This document shows, piece after piece, positions 6,803 to 13,863 of a stretch of 16,861 nt of DNA. The DNA comes from CG1-02-33-12 sp964403775 (lineage in GTDB: Archaea > Nanobdellota > Nanobdellia > Woesearchaeales > CG1-02-33-12). The DNA lies in contig CAYOHL010000015.1 in the NCBI GenBank assembly GCA_964403775.1, positions 1-16,861 of the forward strand. Reading direction: 5' to 3'. How positions within the stretch are numbered: the first letter of the stretch is position 1; each line of letters starts with the position of its first letter. The translations under genes and the position numbers were made by a program. A model generated the notes under the pieces. The model ran no database searches. It was not told where the DNA came from and saw only the letters and a program-made list of their open reading frames with translations.

Positions 6803-8023
6803 ATGATAGAAGATTTAATCAAATATATCACAACCAATATTAAGCACAGGTTTACAAGAAGCTTTCTTACTATTCTTTCCATACTAATAGGAATAATGGC
6901 TATTTTTGTTTTAATCAGCTTTGGTGAGGGCCTTAGAAACTACATGGAGGTGATGGGCGAGGAAATGGGGACAGACAAGCTTATGGTCATGCCAAAAGGT
7001 ATGGAGCTTCCGGGTAGTGGAGGAGTATATCTTACAAAAGATGACCTTGATTTCATAAAAAAGCAAAGGGGTGTTTCAGAAGCTACCGCAATGATACTCA
7101 AGCAAAGCGAGGTTAGAATTGATAAAAGAAAGCTGGGGAAATGGGTTTTCATCGCAGGTATGCCTACTGACCCATCTGAGCGAAGGTTTGTTGAAGAGGC
7201 TTTCGCAGGCTATGGAATTTTTAAAGGAAGGGCCTTAAAAAAAGGGGATAAAAACAAGGCTGTTCTAGGCTATAACTATATGGTTGCCGACAAGGTTTTT
7301 TCTAAGCCTTTAAATCTCGGTGACAATATTTTTATCAATGGTAAATCATTTGATATTGTTGGATTTTATGAAGAAATAGGCAATCCTCAGGATGATTCAA
7401 ATGTTTACCTGACAAATGATGCCATGAAAGAGCTTTTTGATATTGGAGATGAGTATGGCTACATATATATAAGAGCAGATAAAGGCGTAGTTCCAACTGA
7501 GCTCGCAGATAAGCTTAAAGAAAAATTGAGAAACAAAAAGGGGCAGAAGGAAGGGCAGGAAGATTTTTATATCATGTCATTTGAGCAGCTTATGGAGACA
7601 TTCAGCACGGTCTTATTGGTGCTTAATTCTATCTTAGTAATAATAGCAGGGATATCTGTGCTTGTGGCTGCTGTAAACATTATGAACACAATGTATACTG
7701 CTGTTTTAGAAAGAACAAAGGAAATTGGGATTATGAAAGCCATTGGCGCAAAAAACAGCACTATTCTTTTTATGTTCTTTTTTGAGTCAGGAATGCTGGG
7801 GTTGATTGGAGGTGGCATTGGTATGCTGCTTGGTTATGGTTTAGCAAAGCTCGGGGCTGTTATTATTGCTTTTACAGGTTATTCATTTCTCAAGCCTTAT
7901 TTTCCATGGTGGCTTATAGTTGGCTGCCTTGTGTTTTCTTTTATGGTTGGAGCTGCCTCCGGGTTCTTCCCTGCAAGAGCAGCATCAAGGCTGAAGCCTG
8001 TTGATGCATTAAGATATGAGTAA
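6803..8023 (+). CDS. FtsX/MacB-type ABC transporter permease (second copy)
   Basis: A 406-aa paralogue of the preceding permease with the same layout: TM1 (SFLTILSILIGIMAIFVLI), extracytoplasmic MacB-PCD-type domain, the TM2 coupling segment RTKEIGIMKAIGAKNSTI, two more TM helices and the C-terminal signature ARAASRLKPVDALRYE. Near-equal length and shared motifs, including IGAKNSTI, point to tandem duplication. One ATPase and two different permeases suggest a heterodimeric transmembrane unit like LolCE; alternative homodimers cannot be excluded. The extracytoplasmic domains have diverged more than the membrane parts, as expected if they recognise different partners. This is the last gene of the unit; its stop is followed by a new promoter. 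Confidence 0.92.
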   Translation: MIEDLIKYITTNIKHRFTRSFLTILSILIGIMAIFVLISFGEGLRNYMEVMGEEMGTDKLMVMPKGMELPGSGGVYLTKDDLDFIKKQRGVSEATAMILKQSEVRIDKRKLGKWVFIAGMPTDPSERRFVEEAFAGYGIFKGRALKKGDKNKAVLGYNYMVADKVFSKPLNLGDNIFINGKSFDIVGFYEEIGNPQDDSNVYLTNDAMKELFDIGDEYGYIYIRADKGVVPTELADKLKEKLRNKKGQKEGQEDFYIMSFEQLMETFSTVLLVLNSILVIIAGISVLVAAVNIMNTMYTAVLERTKEIGIMKAIGAKNSTILFMFFFESGMLGLIGGGIGMLLGYGLAKLGAVIIAFTGYSFLKPYFPWWLIVGCLVFSFMVGAASGFFPARAASRLKPVDALRYE

Positions 8024-8028
8024 GTTGA

Positions 8029-8062
8029 ATAAATTCCAAACACAAATTATATAAATTCCAAA
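8029..8062 (+). repeat. Two direct copies of a 12-bp sequence over a promoter
   Basis: ATAAATTCCAAA occurs at 8029-8040 and again exactly at 8051-8062, a period of 22 bp or about two helical turns. The second copy overlaps the TATA element of the 66-aa gene. A protein binding both copies would sit on one face of the DNA at this promoter. Chance similarity in AT-rich sequence is possible. Confidence 0.4.
8047..8055 (+). promoter_or_regulatory. TATA-box promoter of the 66-aa membrane protein gene
   Basis: TTATATAAA lies about 26 nt before position 8077. That would give a short leader carrying the Shine-Dalgarno sequence GAGGTGA (8078-8084), 5 nt before the ATG at 8090. Confidence 0.6.
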
Positions 8063-8089
8063 ATAAAAATATGTAAAGAGGTGAGCCAA

Positions 8090-8290
8090 ATGGCTTGTTT
8101 TGAATGGCTAAATAAAAAAATAAAAAAAATGGAGTGGTATGACATTTCACTGACAAAGCTTAGTACTGCTGCATTTATTCTAATGGTGGCAAAGCTCTGG
8201 AATCCAATTCTTTCCTTGGAGTGGTATTGGTATGCCATAATCTTTGTCCTGGCAGCAATAAGGCCCATGTTGAGGGTATTAAGAAAATAA
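8090..8290 (+). CDS. Small membrane protein, 66 aa, function unknown
   Basis: Starts at the ATG at 8090, 5 nt after the Shine-Dalgarno sequence GAGGTGA (8078-8084). The in-frame GTG at 8081 lies inside that site and is not used as the start here. The protein has a charged N-terminal helix (WLNKKIKKMEWYD) and two hydrophobic segments (KLSTAAFILMVAKLW and WYWYAIIFVLAAI) joined by a short proline-containing turn, ending with basic residues. This looks like a two-helix hairpin membrane protein with both ends in the cytoplasm. I do not recognise a named family. It has its own promoter and is followed after 23 nt by the SdpI-like gene, with which it may be co-transcribed. Confidence 0.75.
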   Translation: MACFEWLNKKIKKMEWYDISLTKLSTAAFILMVAKLWNPILSLEWYWYAIIFVLAAIRPMLRVLRK

Positions 8291-8313
8291 TCTTTAAAGC
8301 AATCTAAAAGACC

Positions 8314-8949
8314 ATGAGAAAATCCGAGTTATTTATGTTGATAATTATTATTGCTTGTTTTGTTATTGGTATTTATCTTTATCCCAAGATGCCAGAGCAG
8401 ATGGCCTCGCACTGGAATGCTCAAGGAAAGGTTGATGGTTATATGTCAAGATTCTGGGGGGTGTTTTTAATGCCTTTTGTTTTTGTAGGCCTTGCATTGC
8501 TTTTTATTGCTATTCCAAGAATAGACCCCTTGAAAAATAACATTGAAAAATTTAGAAAATACTATGATGGGTTTATTATTCTGTTTTTTATATTCATGCT
8601 TTTGGTTTATTTTCAAACAATCCTGTGGAACCTTGGAATTGAAATAAGCCCTAATCTTGCTTTTCCAATTTTGATGGGGTTTTTGTTTTTTTATATTGGG
8701 GTTCTTCTTGAAAACGCAAAAAGAAACTGGTTCATCGGCATAAGGACGCCATGGACCTTGAGCAGTGATAAGGTCTGGAACAAAACACACAAGCTCGGCT
8801 CCAAGATGTTTAAGACAGCAGGCATAATTGCTCTTATTGGATTTTTGTTCCAGAAATATGCAACTTATTTTATTCTTATTCCTGTTCTCTTTGCTGCTTT
8901 CTATCTAATTGTTTATTCTTACTTTGAATACCAAAAAGAAAAGAAATAA
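8314..8949 (+). CDS. SdpI-family membrane protein with DUF1648 domain
   Basis: A 211-aa integral membrane protein. The N-terminal half is DUF1648: TM1, then the signature YPKMPEQMASHWNAQGKVDGY (about residues 22-43), then TM2. The C-terminal half carries the SdpI signature RNWFIGIRTPWTLSSDKVW (about 137-155) followed by HKLGSKMF and two more TM helices, about six in all. The founding member, Bacillus subtilis SdpI, gives immunity to the SdpC toxin and senses it for the SdpR repressor. Most archaeal members have no tested role, so immunity is only a possibility here. No clear Shine-Dalgarno sequence precedes the ATG, and only weak TATA-like sequence (8283-8299) is present. Read-through from the small gene upstream is plausible. 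Confidence 0.88.
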   Translation: MRKSELFMLIIIIACFVIGIYLYPKMPEQMASHWNAQGKVDGYMSRFWGVFLMPFVFVGLALLFIAIPRIDPLKNNIEKFRKYYDGFIILFFIFMLLVYFQTILWNLGIEISPNLAFPILMGFLFFYIGVLLENAKRNWFIGIRTPWTLSSDKVWNKTHKLGSKMFKTAGIIALIGFLFQKYATYFILIPVLFAAFYLIVYSYFEYQKEKK

Positions 8950-8986
8950 TTCTTTGATTATAACTTCACAAATTTTTATCGAAAGA

Positions 8987-8994
8987 CTTAAAAA
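8987..8994 (+). promoter_or_regulatory. BRE/TATA promoter of the SRP RNA
   Basis: CGAAAGA followed by CTTAAAAA resembles a BRE plus TATA element. It lies about 26 nt before the predicted RNA 5' end near 9016, in good agreement with archaeal promoter geometry. Confidence 0.6.
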
Positions 8995-9015
8995 ACATAG
9001 TGTATTACAGGCCTT

Positions 9016-9291
9016 TGGGAAGACTAGGCCGGGGGGTTAGCCCTCTCCTGTTACCATCAATGGGCTTTATGGTGGGGCTGAAGCCTGGGGAGAGGTAATT
9101 GCCTTAATTATTGGTCTTGGCTCGGACGTTGAGGATCTGTCCTGCAGGATTGGCCTTTTAGGGAAACATGTCAGATCAGGAATGAAGCAGCATTAACCTT
9201 TAAGACTGGTGCTTGCGGGGTTGCGGGTCTGAGAAAGAGTTAAGGTAGCTGATAGTTGGGGCTATTATCCATTTTCAGGCATGCCTTCCCG
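9016..9291 (+). ncRNA. ffs: SRP RNA (archaeal 7S RNA)
   Basis: RNA scaffold of the signal recognition particle, which binds SRP54 and SRP19 and targets membrane and secreted proteins. The helix 8 core is unmistakable: GTCAG (9170-9174), ATCA, the GGAA tetraloop (9179-9182) and TGAAGCAGC (9183-9191). The 5' Alu-like domain reads GGCCGGGGGGTT (9027-9038), then CTGTTACC (9048-9055; UGUNR motif), then GGGGCTGAAGCC. Both are characteristic of archaeal SRP RNAs. The ends pair to form helix 1: GGGAAG (9017-9022) with CTTCCC (9285-9290). Helix 5 is partly visible as ACCTTTAA pairing with TTAAGGT around the helix 6 region. Exact ends are inferred from helix 1 and the promoter. The RNA fills the only gene-free stretch over 300 bp and stops within a few bases of the convergent NAD kinase gene. 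Confidence 0.93.
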
Positions 9292-9293
9292 CT

Positions 9294-10055
9294 TTATTTG
9301 AATTTTACAAGCCTTAGGGGGTTTTTAGAAAGGGTTATTTCTATAACAGAGCCTTTATTAAACCTGTATTCTTTATTTGAATCAAGAGCAACAATGCCAT
9401 TATTCATTTCTGACTTAATCTTAAGAATCTGATTATGGCTAATAAACCCCTTTGTAAGCAGCGGTCTTGTTAGTTTTCCCTTGTATGGCTCTCTTACAAT
9501 AAAATAAGATTTCTTAGAGCAGGAAGAAAACGGCTTGACACCCACGGACTTTAGCCATGCATTTGAACCTGAGCCAGTTCCAATAAGAACACCGCTGCTT
9601 TTCTGTTCCTCAATTTTATTATTTAAAAAAATCTTATAATGGGATGTCTTGTACGGAATTTTATTTCCAATAAATACCTCATTTAAAGCAAGGCATAGTT
9701 CCTTCTTGTTAATTTTGCTCTTAAGCCTTGTAAGTTTTTCAACATAAAACCTGTTTTCAAGAAATATCTCAACCTTTTTATCAAAATCATCTTTACAAGA
9801 GCCCATAAAAAAGCCTTCCTTGGTTTTTGGGTCAGAATTAACACCTAAAACAAGCTCATTTTTAACAAGGTGTGCTGTCCTGAGAAATGTTCCATCACCA
9901 CCTACAACGATTATAAGATGTTTTTTCTTAAAAATATTTTTGCTAAGCTTTGACCTTTCTATGCATTTAAAGTTTATGTCTTTTTTTCTTAAAGAACCCT
10001 TGATTAAATTAATTGCTTTATCATATTTTGCATAAACAACTAAAACATTAAGCAT
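9294..10055 (-). CDS. NAD kinase-like protein
   Basis: A 253-aa diacylglycerol-kinase/NAD-kinase-fold protein that would phosphorylate NAD(H) to NADP(H). The family motifs are present in order: GGDGTFLRTAH (about residues 53-63) for ATP/NAD binding, GVNSDPKTKEGFF (about 71-83), the ALNEVFIGNK motif (about 123-132), and GVLIGTGSGSNAW (about 155-167) in place of the usual TPTGSTAY loop. The GTGS-type loop and the SDPKTKEG sequence recall the divergent NADK2-like branch more than typical archaeal NadK. The protein is slightly short but looks complete. It lies 30 nt downstream of leuS on the same strand with its own TATA-like element, so it may be transcribed both ways. Converges on the SRP RNA. 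Confidence 0.82.
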   Translation of the reverse strand: MLNVLVVYAKYDKAINLIKGSLRKKDINFKCIERSKLSKNIFKKKHLIIVVGGDGTFLRTAHLVKNELVLGVNSDPKTKEGFFMGSCKDDFDKKVEIFLENRFYVEKLTRLKSKINKKELCLALNEVFIGNKIPYKTSHYKIFLNNKIEEQKSSGVLIGTGSGSNAWLKSVGVKPFSSCSKKSYFIVREPYKGKLTRPLLTKGFISHNQILKIKSEMNNGIVALDSNKEYRFNKGSVIEITLSKNPLRLVKFK

Positions 10056-10073
10056 AGTGCCACATCTTTTTTA

Positions 10074-10081
10074 TGTTATAA
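10074..10081 (-). promoter_or_regulatory. Candidate TATA box of the NAD kinase gene
   Basis: On the minus strand TTATAACA lies about 23 nt before the ATG at 10055, inside the 30-nt gap after leuS. It would support a leaderless transcript in addition to any read-through from leuS. Confidence 0.45.
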
Positions 10082-10085
10082 GCAT

Positions 10086-12782
10086 TTATTCAACCAAAAC
10101 AGCTGGCTTTCCAGGCATTGCAGTTCTTGCCTTGGCTTGCTCTGAGTCCTCTGCCTTGACTATCTCAACAGCAGATTTAAACTCATCTTCAAACAGTTTC
10201 TTTGAGTTTTGTAAGACATTAAGCTCTGTATTTTGGTCAAGAATCACTGATGGAATCCTGCTTGGATTCTTGACTATTAAAGGAATTAATTTTGAAACAT
10301 CTTTGCTGTTTTCCTTGAATCTCGGCATTATTGCTTTCATAATAGTGCTAACATCTCTTGTTTTTTCAATCTCTTTCTTAAGCTCTCTGAAAAACTTATA
10401 TTTCCATTTTTCTGAAACAAACAAAGTCAGTTTTTTTGGCTTTTCAATTTTTATAAGGCCAAGGATGTAGGCAATATCTTTTCTCACACTGTTAATCATT
10501 TCCTCAGAGCTCTCTGCCTTTTCATCAATCATGTTTTTATCATATTTTGGCCAGTTAGATAATGAAACAAATCCTTTAAGTCCAGTCATCTTCCAAAGCT
10601 CTTCGCATATAAATGGTGTGAATGGGCTCATTAAGAGAATAAGATTTTTTATAAGCTCTCCAAACACTTTTTTGTTTAAATCTTTATTAGCATGCTTTCC
10701 AACCTCACTCATAAACTGCATTATCTGGCTTATTGCAAGGCTGAACTTAAACCCTTCAATGTTTTCAGTCACATCTTTAATCAGATGATTCATGATGCTT
10801 AGCATATATTTATCCCTGCTGTTAAGCTGCTTAAAATCAATATTTTCAAAGGAAATCTTATCCATGTTATCTTCAATCAAGGAATAAAACCTGTTAAGGA
10901 ACTTGAATGCTCCCTTTACGCCCTGGTCGCTCCATTCAAGCTCTTTTTCAGGAAGAGCTGCAAACAAGATAAATAGTCTTGCTGTGTCTGGGCCGTATTT
11001 TTCAGTTATTTCAGCAGGGTCAACAACATTTCCTAAGCTCTTGGACATCTTTGCCCCGTCCTTTATTACCATTCCCTGTGTCATCAGTCTTTTAAATGGC
11101 TCATTTATCTTGCATAACCCTAAATCCCTTAAAGCTTTTGTGAAGAACCTTGCGTAAAGCAAGTGCAATATTGCATGCTCTATTCCACCAATATATTGGT
11201 CAACATTCATCCAGTATTCAACTGCCTTTTTGTCAAACGGCGCCTTGTCATATTTTGGGCTGCAATATCTTAAGAAATACCATGATGAATCAATAAAGGT
11301 GTCCATTGTATCTGTTTCCCTTTTTGCCTTTCCTCTGCATTTTGGGCATTTTGCATTAACAAAGCTTTTTGAGGTTTCAAGGGGATTTCCGCTTCCTGAG
11401 AACTTAACATCCTTTGGAAGTAATACAGGCAGCTCTTTTTCAGGAACAGGCACTATTCCGCACTTATCACAATAAACTATTGGGATAGGCGTTCCCCAGT
11501 AGCGCTGCCTTGAAATGAGCCAGTCGCGTATCTTAAAGTTAATGGTTTTTTTTCCCCATTTCTTTTTTTCAATGAAATCAGATATTTTTTTAATTGCTTC
11601 CTTATTATTGAGACCATTAAAATGGCCTGAATTTATAAGGATTCCATCATCAATATAAGCTCTAATCATCTCATTTTCTTTAAGCTTTTTATCTTTAGGT
11701 GTGATTACAACCTTCAGCTGAAGATTGTATTTTTTTGCAAACTCAAAGTCGCGATGGTCATGTGCTGGAACCCCCATTACAGCGCCTGTGCCATAATCCA
11801 TTAAAACATAATCAGCTATGTACAATGGAAACTCATCCCCTGTGAAAGGGTTGATGAAATATCTTCCAATGAAAATTCCTTTCTTTTCCCTTGTCTCATC
11901 TATTCTTTCAGATATTTCCTCTTTTTTTACTTCCTCAACAAAATGATTTACCTTTTCTTCATATTCTGTTCCTTTCACAAGCCTTTTTGCAAGAGGATGT
12001 TCTGGTGCAATAACCATATAAGTAATTCCATAGACAGTATCTGGCCTTGTGGTGAAAGTGCTTATTGCTTCATTGGAATTTTTTATTTTAAATTTAATCT
12101 CAACTCCTTCACTTTTTCCTATCCAGTTTTTCTGCATTATCTTCACTCTTTCAGGCCATTCTTCAAAAGTATCAATATCATTCAGAAGTTCATCAGCATA
12201 GTTAGTTATTTTGAAGAACCATTGCTCTAAATCCTTCTGCTCAACAACTGACTTACAGCGCCAGCATCTGCCCTGCTCAACCTGCTCATTTGCAAGAACA
12301 GTCTTGCAACCAGGGCACCAGTTCACAGCTGACTTTTTCCTGTATGCAAGGCCTTTCTCAAGAAATTTCAAGAAAATCCACTGGTTCCATTTATAATAAT
12401 CAGGGTCACAGCTTTGAATCTTGCGGCTCCAGTCATAGCTCATTCCCATTGCTTTTTGCTGCTCGCTGATTGCCTTTATGTTGTTAAGCGTCCATTTCTC
12501 TGGGTCAACATTATGCTGTATTGCAGCATTCTCAGCAGGAAGCCCAAATGCATCATATCCCATTGGGTAAAGCACATTAAAACCGTTCATTCGCTTGAAT
12601 CTTGCAAGAGCATCGCCTATGGAATAGTTTCTCAGGTGGCCAACATGCAGCTTTTCAGAAGGGTAAGGATACATCTCAAGGCAGTAGAACTTTTTCTTTT
12701 TTGTGTCTTCAGATACTTTGAATATATCTTTCTCTTCCCAAAGCTTTTTCCATTTCTTTGAAATCTTGTTAAAATCAGGCAT
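10086..12782 (-). CDS. leuS: Leucyl-tRNA synthetase, bacterial type
   Basis: An 898-aa class I synthetase that charges tRNA-Leu. The HIGH signature is HVGH (46-49) in the context YPYPSEKLHVGHLRNYSIGD. KMSKS is exact at 578-582, followed by LGNVVDP. Zinc module 1 is CPGC...CWRC (156-176), and a second CDKC...CPKC pair precedes TMDTFIDSSWYFLRY. The editing CP1 domain (about 220-415) carries TTRPDT and YGTGAVMGVPAHDHRDFEFA. The HIGH context, WPERVKIMQKNWIGKSEG, the position of CP1 after zinc module 1, and QYIGGIEHAILHLLYARFF are all bacterial-type LeuRS features and differ from standard archaeal LeuRS. The C-terminus (about 840-898, ending MPGKPAVLVE) does not look like the E. coli-type ending VPGKLVNIVV. 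A tRNA-Leu gene lies in the neighbouring operon, but the two are not co-transcribed. Confidence 0.97.
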   Translation of the reverse strand: MPDFNKISKKWKKLWEEKDIFKVSEDTKKKKFYCLEMYPYPSEKLHVGHLRNYSIGDALARFKRMNGFNVLYPMGYDAFGLPAENAAIQHNVDPEKWTLNNIKAISEQQKAMGMSYDWSRKIQSCDPDYYKWNQWIFLKFLEKGLAYRKKSAVNWCPGCKTVLANEQVEQGRCWRCKSVVEQKDLEQWFFKITNYADELLNDIDTFEEWPERVKIMQKNWIGKSEGVEIKFKIKNSNEAISTFTTRPDTVYGITYMVIAPEHPLAKRLVKGTEYEEKVNHFVEEVKKEEISERIDETREKKGIFIGRYFINPFTGDEFPLYIADYVLMDYGTGAVMGVPAHDHRDFEFAKKYNLQLKVVITPKDKKLKENEMIRAYIDDGILINSGHFNGLNNKEAIKKISDFIEKKKWGKKTINFKIRDWLISRQRYWGTPIPIVYCDKCGIVPVPEKELPVLLPKDVKFSGSGNPLETSKSFVNAKCPKCRGKAKRETDTMDTFIDSSWYFLRYCSPKYDKAPFDKKAVEYWMNVDQYIGGIEHAILHLLYARFFTKALRDLGLCKINEPFKRLMTQGMVIKDGAKMSKSLGNVVDPAEITEKYGPDTARLFILFAALPEKELEWSDQGVKGAFKFLNRFYSLIEDNMDKISFENIDFKQLNSRDKYMLSIMNHLIKDVTENIEGFKFSLAISQIMQFMSEVGKHANKDLNKKVFGELIKNLILLMSPFTPFICEELWKMTGLKGFVSLSNWPKYDKNMIDEKAESSEEMINSVRKDIAYILGLIKIEKPKKLTLFVSEKWKYKFFRELKKEIEKTRDVSTIMKAIMPRFKENSKDVSKLIPLIVKNPSRIPSVILDQNTELNVLQNSKKLFEDEFKSAVEIVKAEDSEQAKARTAMPGKPAVLVE

Positions 12783-12803
12783 TTAGTTAGAAAAATAAAG
12801 ATT

Positions 12804-12811
12804 ATATTTAA
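12804..12811 (-). promoter_or_regulatory. TATA-box promoter of leuS
   Basis: On the minus strand TTTAAATA lies about 26 nt upstream of the ATG at 12782, predicting a leaderless leuS mRNA independent of the ribosomal operon that ends at 12838. Confidence 0.65.
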
Positions 12812-12837
12812 ATCTTTATATTAAAAAATTAAAAGAA

Positions 12838-13035
12838 CTAATGTTTCTTGAACCTTGCTATATTATCTATTAAATCAACATGGCCCAAAAACAAGGCTCT
12901 GCAGCAGTACCTCTCAAGGCCGAGGTCATCCATTACTTTTTTTGGCTCTTCTCCTTTTTTTATCCTTTCATTATATTCTTCCCAGAGGTGTGCAACTGGT
13001 TTTCCGCAGCTCCAGCATCTTATTGGAATAATCAT
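12838..13035 (-). CDS. rpoN: RNA polymerase subunit N (Rpb10 homologue)
   Basis: A 65-aa zinc-binding subunit of archaeal RNA polymerase that stabilises the RpoD/RpoL side of the assembly platform. It begins MIIPIRCWSCGKPV, the family hallmark, with C7 and C10 forming the first pair and the adjacent CC of ERYCCR (44-45) the second; the four cysteines bind zinc. The frame is open further upstream, but the true start is the ATG at 13035. Length and N-terminus fit the family exactly there, and AGGTGA (13040-13045) lies 4-5 nt before it as a Shine-Dalgarno sequence, overlapping the uS9 stop. It is the last gene of the ribosomal operon, 4 nt after uS9. The usual archaeal neighbour rpoK is not next to it; leuS follows instead. 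Confidence 0.96.
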   Translation of the reverse strand: MIIPIRCWSCGKPVAHLWEEYNERIKKGEEPKKVMDDLGLERYCCRALFLGHVDLIDNIARFKKH

Positions 13036-13039
13036 TTTC

Positions 13040-13441
13040 TCACCTGTAGCTCTTCTGCTTTTTAGCTCTTGCCTGGCCATGCCTGTTTGGCTTTGCCGCT
13101 TCCTTTCTCCTTGTATCAGCAACAAGCAGGTGCCTGTCATATTTCAAAAAAGTATCTTTTAATGAACTGCTCTTTGAGTATTCAACCAAAGCACGGGCAA
13201 TTGCAAGCCTTACTGCTTCTGCTTGGCTTATTATTCCGCCGCCGGCAACATTAATGTCTATATCTATTTTTTTTGTTAAGTCTCCAGCAAGAATCAATGG
13301 CTCCATTATTTTCATCCTTGAAAATTCTGGCTCAAAATAATCAAGCAACTGGTTATTAATCTTAATAATTCCCTTACCATCTTTCAAAGTGGCTCTTGCT
13401 ATGGCCCTTTTCCTTTTTCCTGATATGTGAATTATCTTCAT
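13040..13441 (-). CDS. rps9: Small-subunit ribosomal protein uS9 (S9)
   Basis: A 133-aa uS9. The opening SGKRKRAIARATL, the central NVAGGGIISQAEAVRLAIARAL and the C-terminal tail DTRRKEAAKPNRHGQARAKKQKSYR are all family hallmarks. The basic tail ending in -YR reaches toward P-site tRNA in the ribosome. It overlaps the uL13 stop by 4 bp (ATGA), so the two are translationally coupled. The order uL13-uS9-RpoN is the standard archaeal arrangement. Nothing is unusual in length or residues. Confidence 0.97.
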   Translation of the reverse strand: MKIIHISGKRKRAIARATLKDGKGIIKINNQLLDYFEPEFSRMKIMEPLILAGDLTKKIDIDINVAGGGIISQAEAVRLAIARALVEYSKSSSLKDTFLKYDRHLLVADTRRKEAAKPNRHGQARAKKQKSYR

Positions 13442-13857
13442 TTTCTCTCCTTCACTAAGTTACATATTTCACCAACATAAACATATTTCAAGCTTGAAAC
13501 ATTTGAAACATTAAAATTGTCAAGGGTCTCTATCTTCTCGTTCTTAAATTCATCTGGTATTCCGATATAGCACATAACTCTTTTAAATGCTTTGATTCCT
13601 TTTTCCTGTTTGTAGGGCAGCATTCCCCTTATGCATCTCCTTACAAATCTGTCCGGCATCTTTTGCATGAATGGGCCTTTTGTAGGCCTACTTCCAAGTT
13701 CATTTCTTCTTTTATAGCCTGCAATAACTGATTTTTTATTGCCTGTTAAAACAGCTTTCTCGCAATTAACAATATCAACCCTTTCTCCTAACATGGCCTT
13801 TTTGGCTGCATAGCTGGCCAGTCTTCCTAAAATCATATCTGAAGCGTCTATTATCAT
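13438..13857 (-). CDS. rpl13: Large-subunit ribosomal protein uL13 (L13)
   Basis: A 139-aa uL13 of archaeal type. It begins MIIDASDMILGRLASYAAKK, the typical archaeal opening that replaces the longer bacterial N-terminus. It continues with EKAVLTGNKKSVIAGYKRR (34-52) and the conserved GPFMQKMPDRFVRRCIRGMLP (61-81) that contacts 23S rRNA. Six nt separate it from the eL18 stop, and its own stop overlaps the uS9 start. The C-terminus (about 105-139) is more divergent, as usual in this family. Confidence 0.97.
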   Translation of the reverse strand: MIIDASDMILGRLASYAAKKAMLGERVDIVNCEKAVLTGNKKSVIAGYKRRNELGSRPTKGPFMQKMPDRFVRRCIRGMLPYKQEKGIKAFKRVMCYIGIPDEFKNEKIETLDNFNVSNVSSLKYVYVGEICNLVKERK

Positions 13858-13863
13858 TTTGGT

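Noticed and set aside
10057..10470. Plus-strand open frame of 137 codons opposite leuS
   Set aside because: It lies wholly opposite the leuS 3' end and promoter of NAD kinase, shows no domain, and has the serine/phenylalanine-rich look of an antisense frame.
13036..13140. N-terminal extension of RpoN
   Set aside because: It lies inside uS9. RpoN proteins begin at MIIPxRC, and a Shine-Dalgarno sequence precedes that ATG.
12848..13162. Plus-strand open frame of 104 codons opposite rpoN and rps9
   Set aside because: It is antisense to two certain genes and has low-complexity composition with no recognisable motif.
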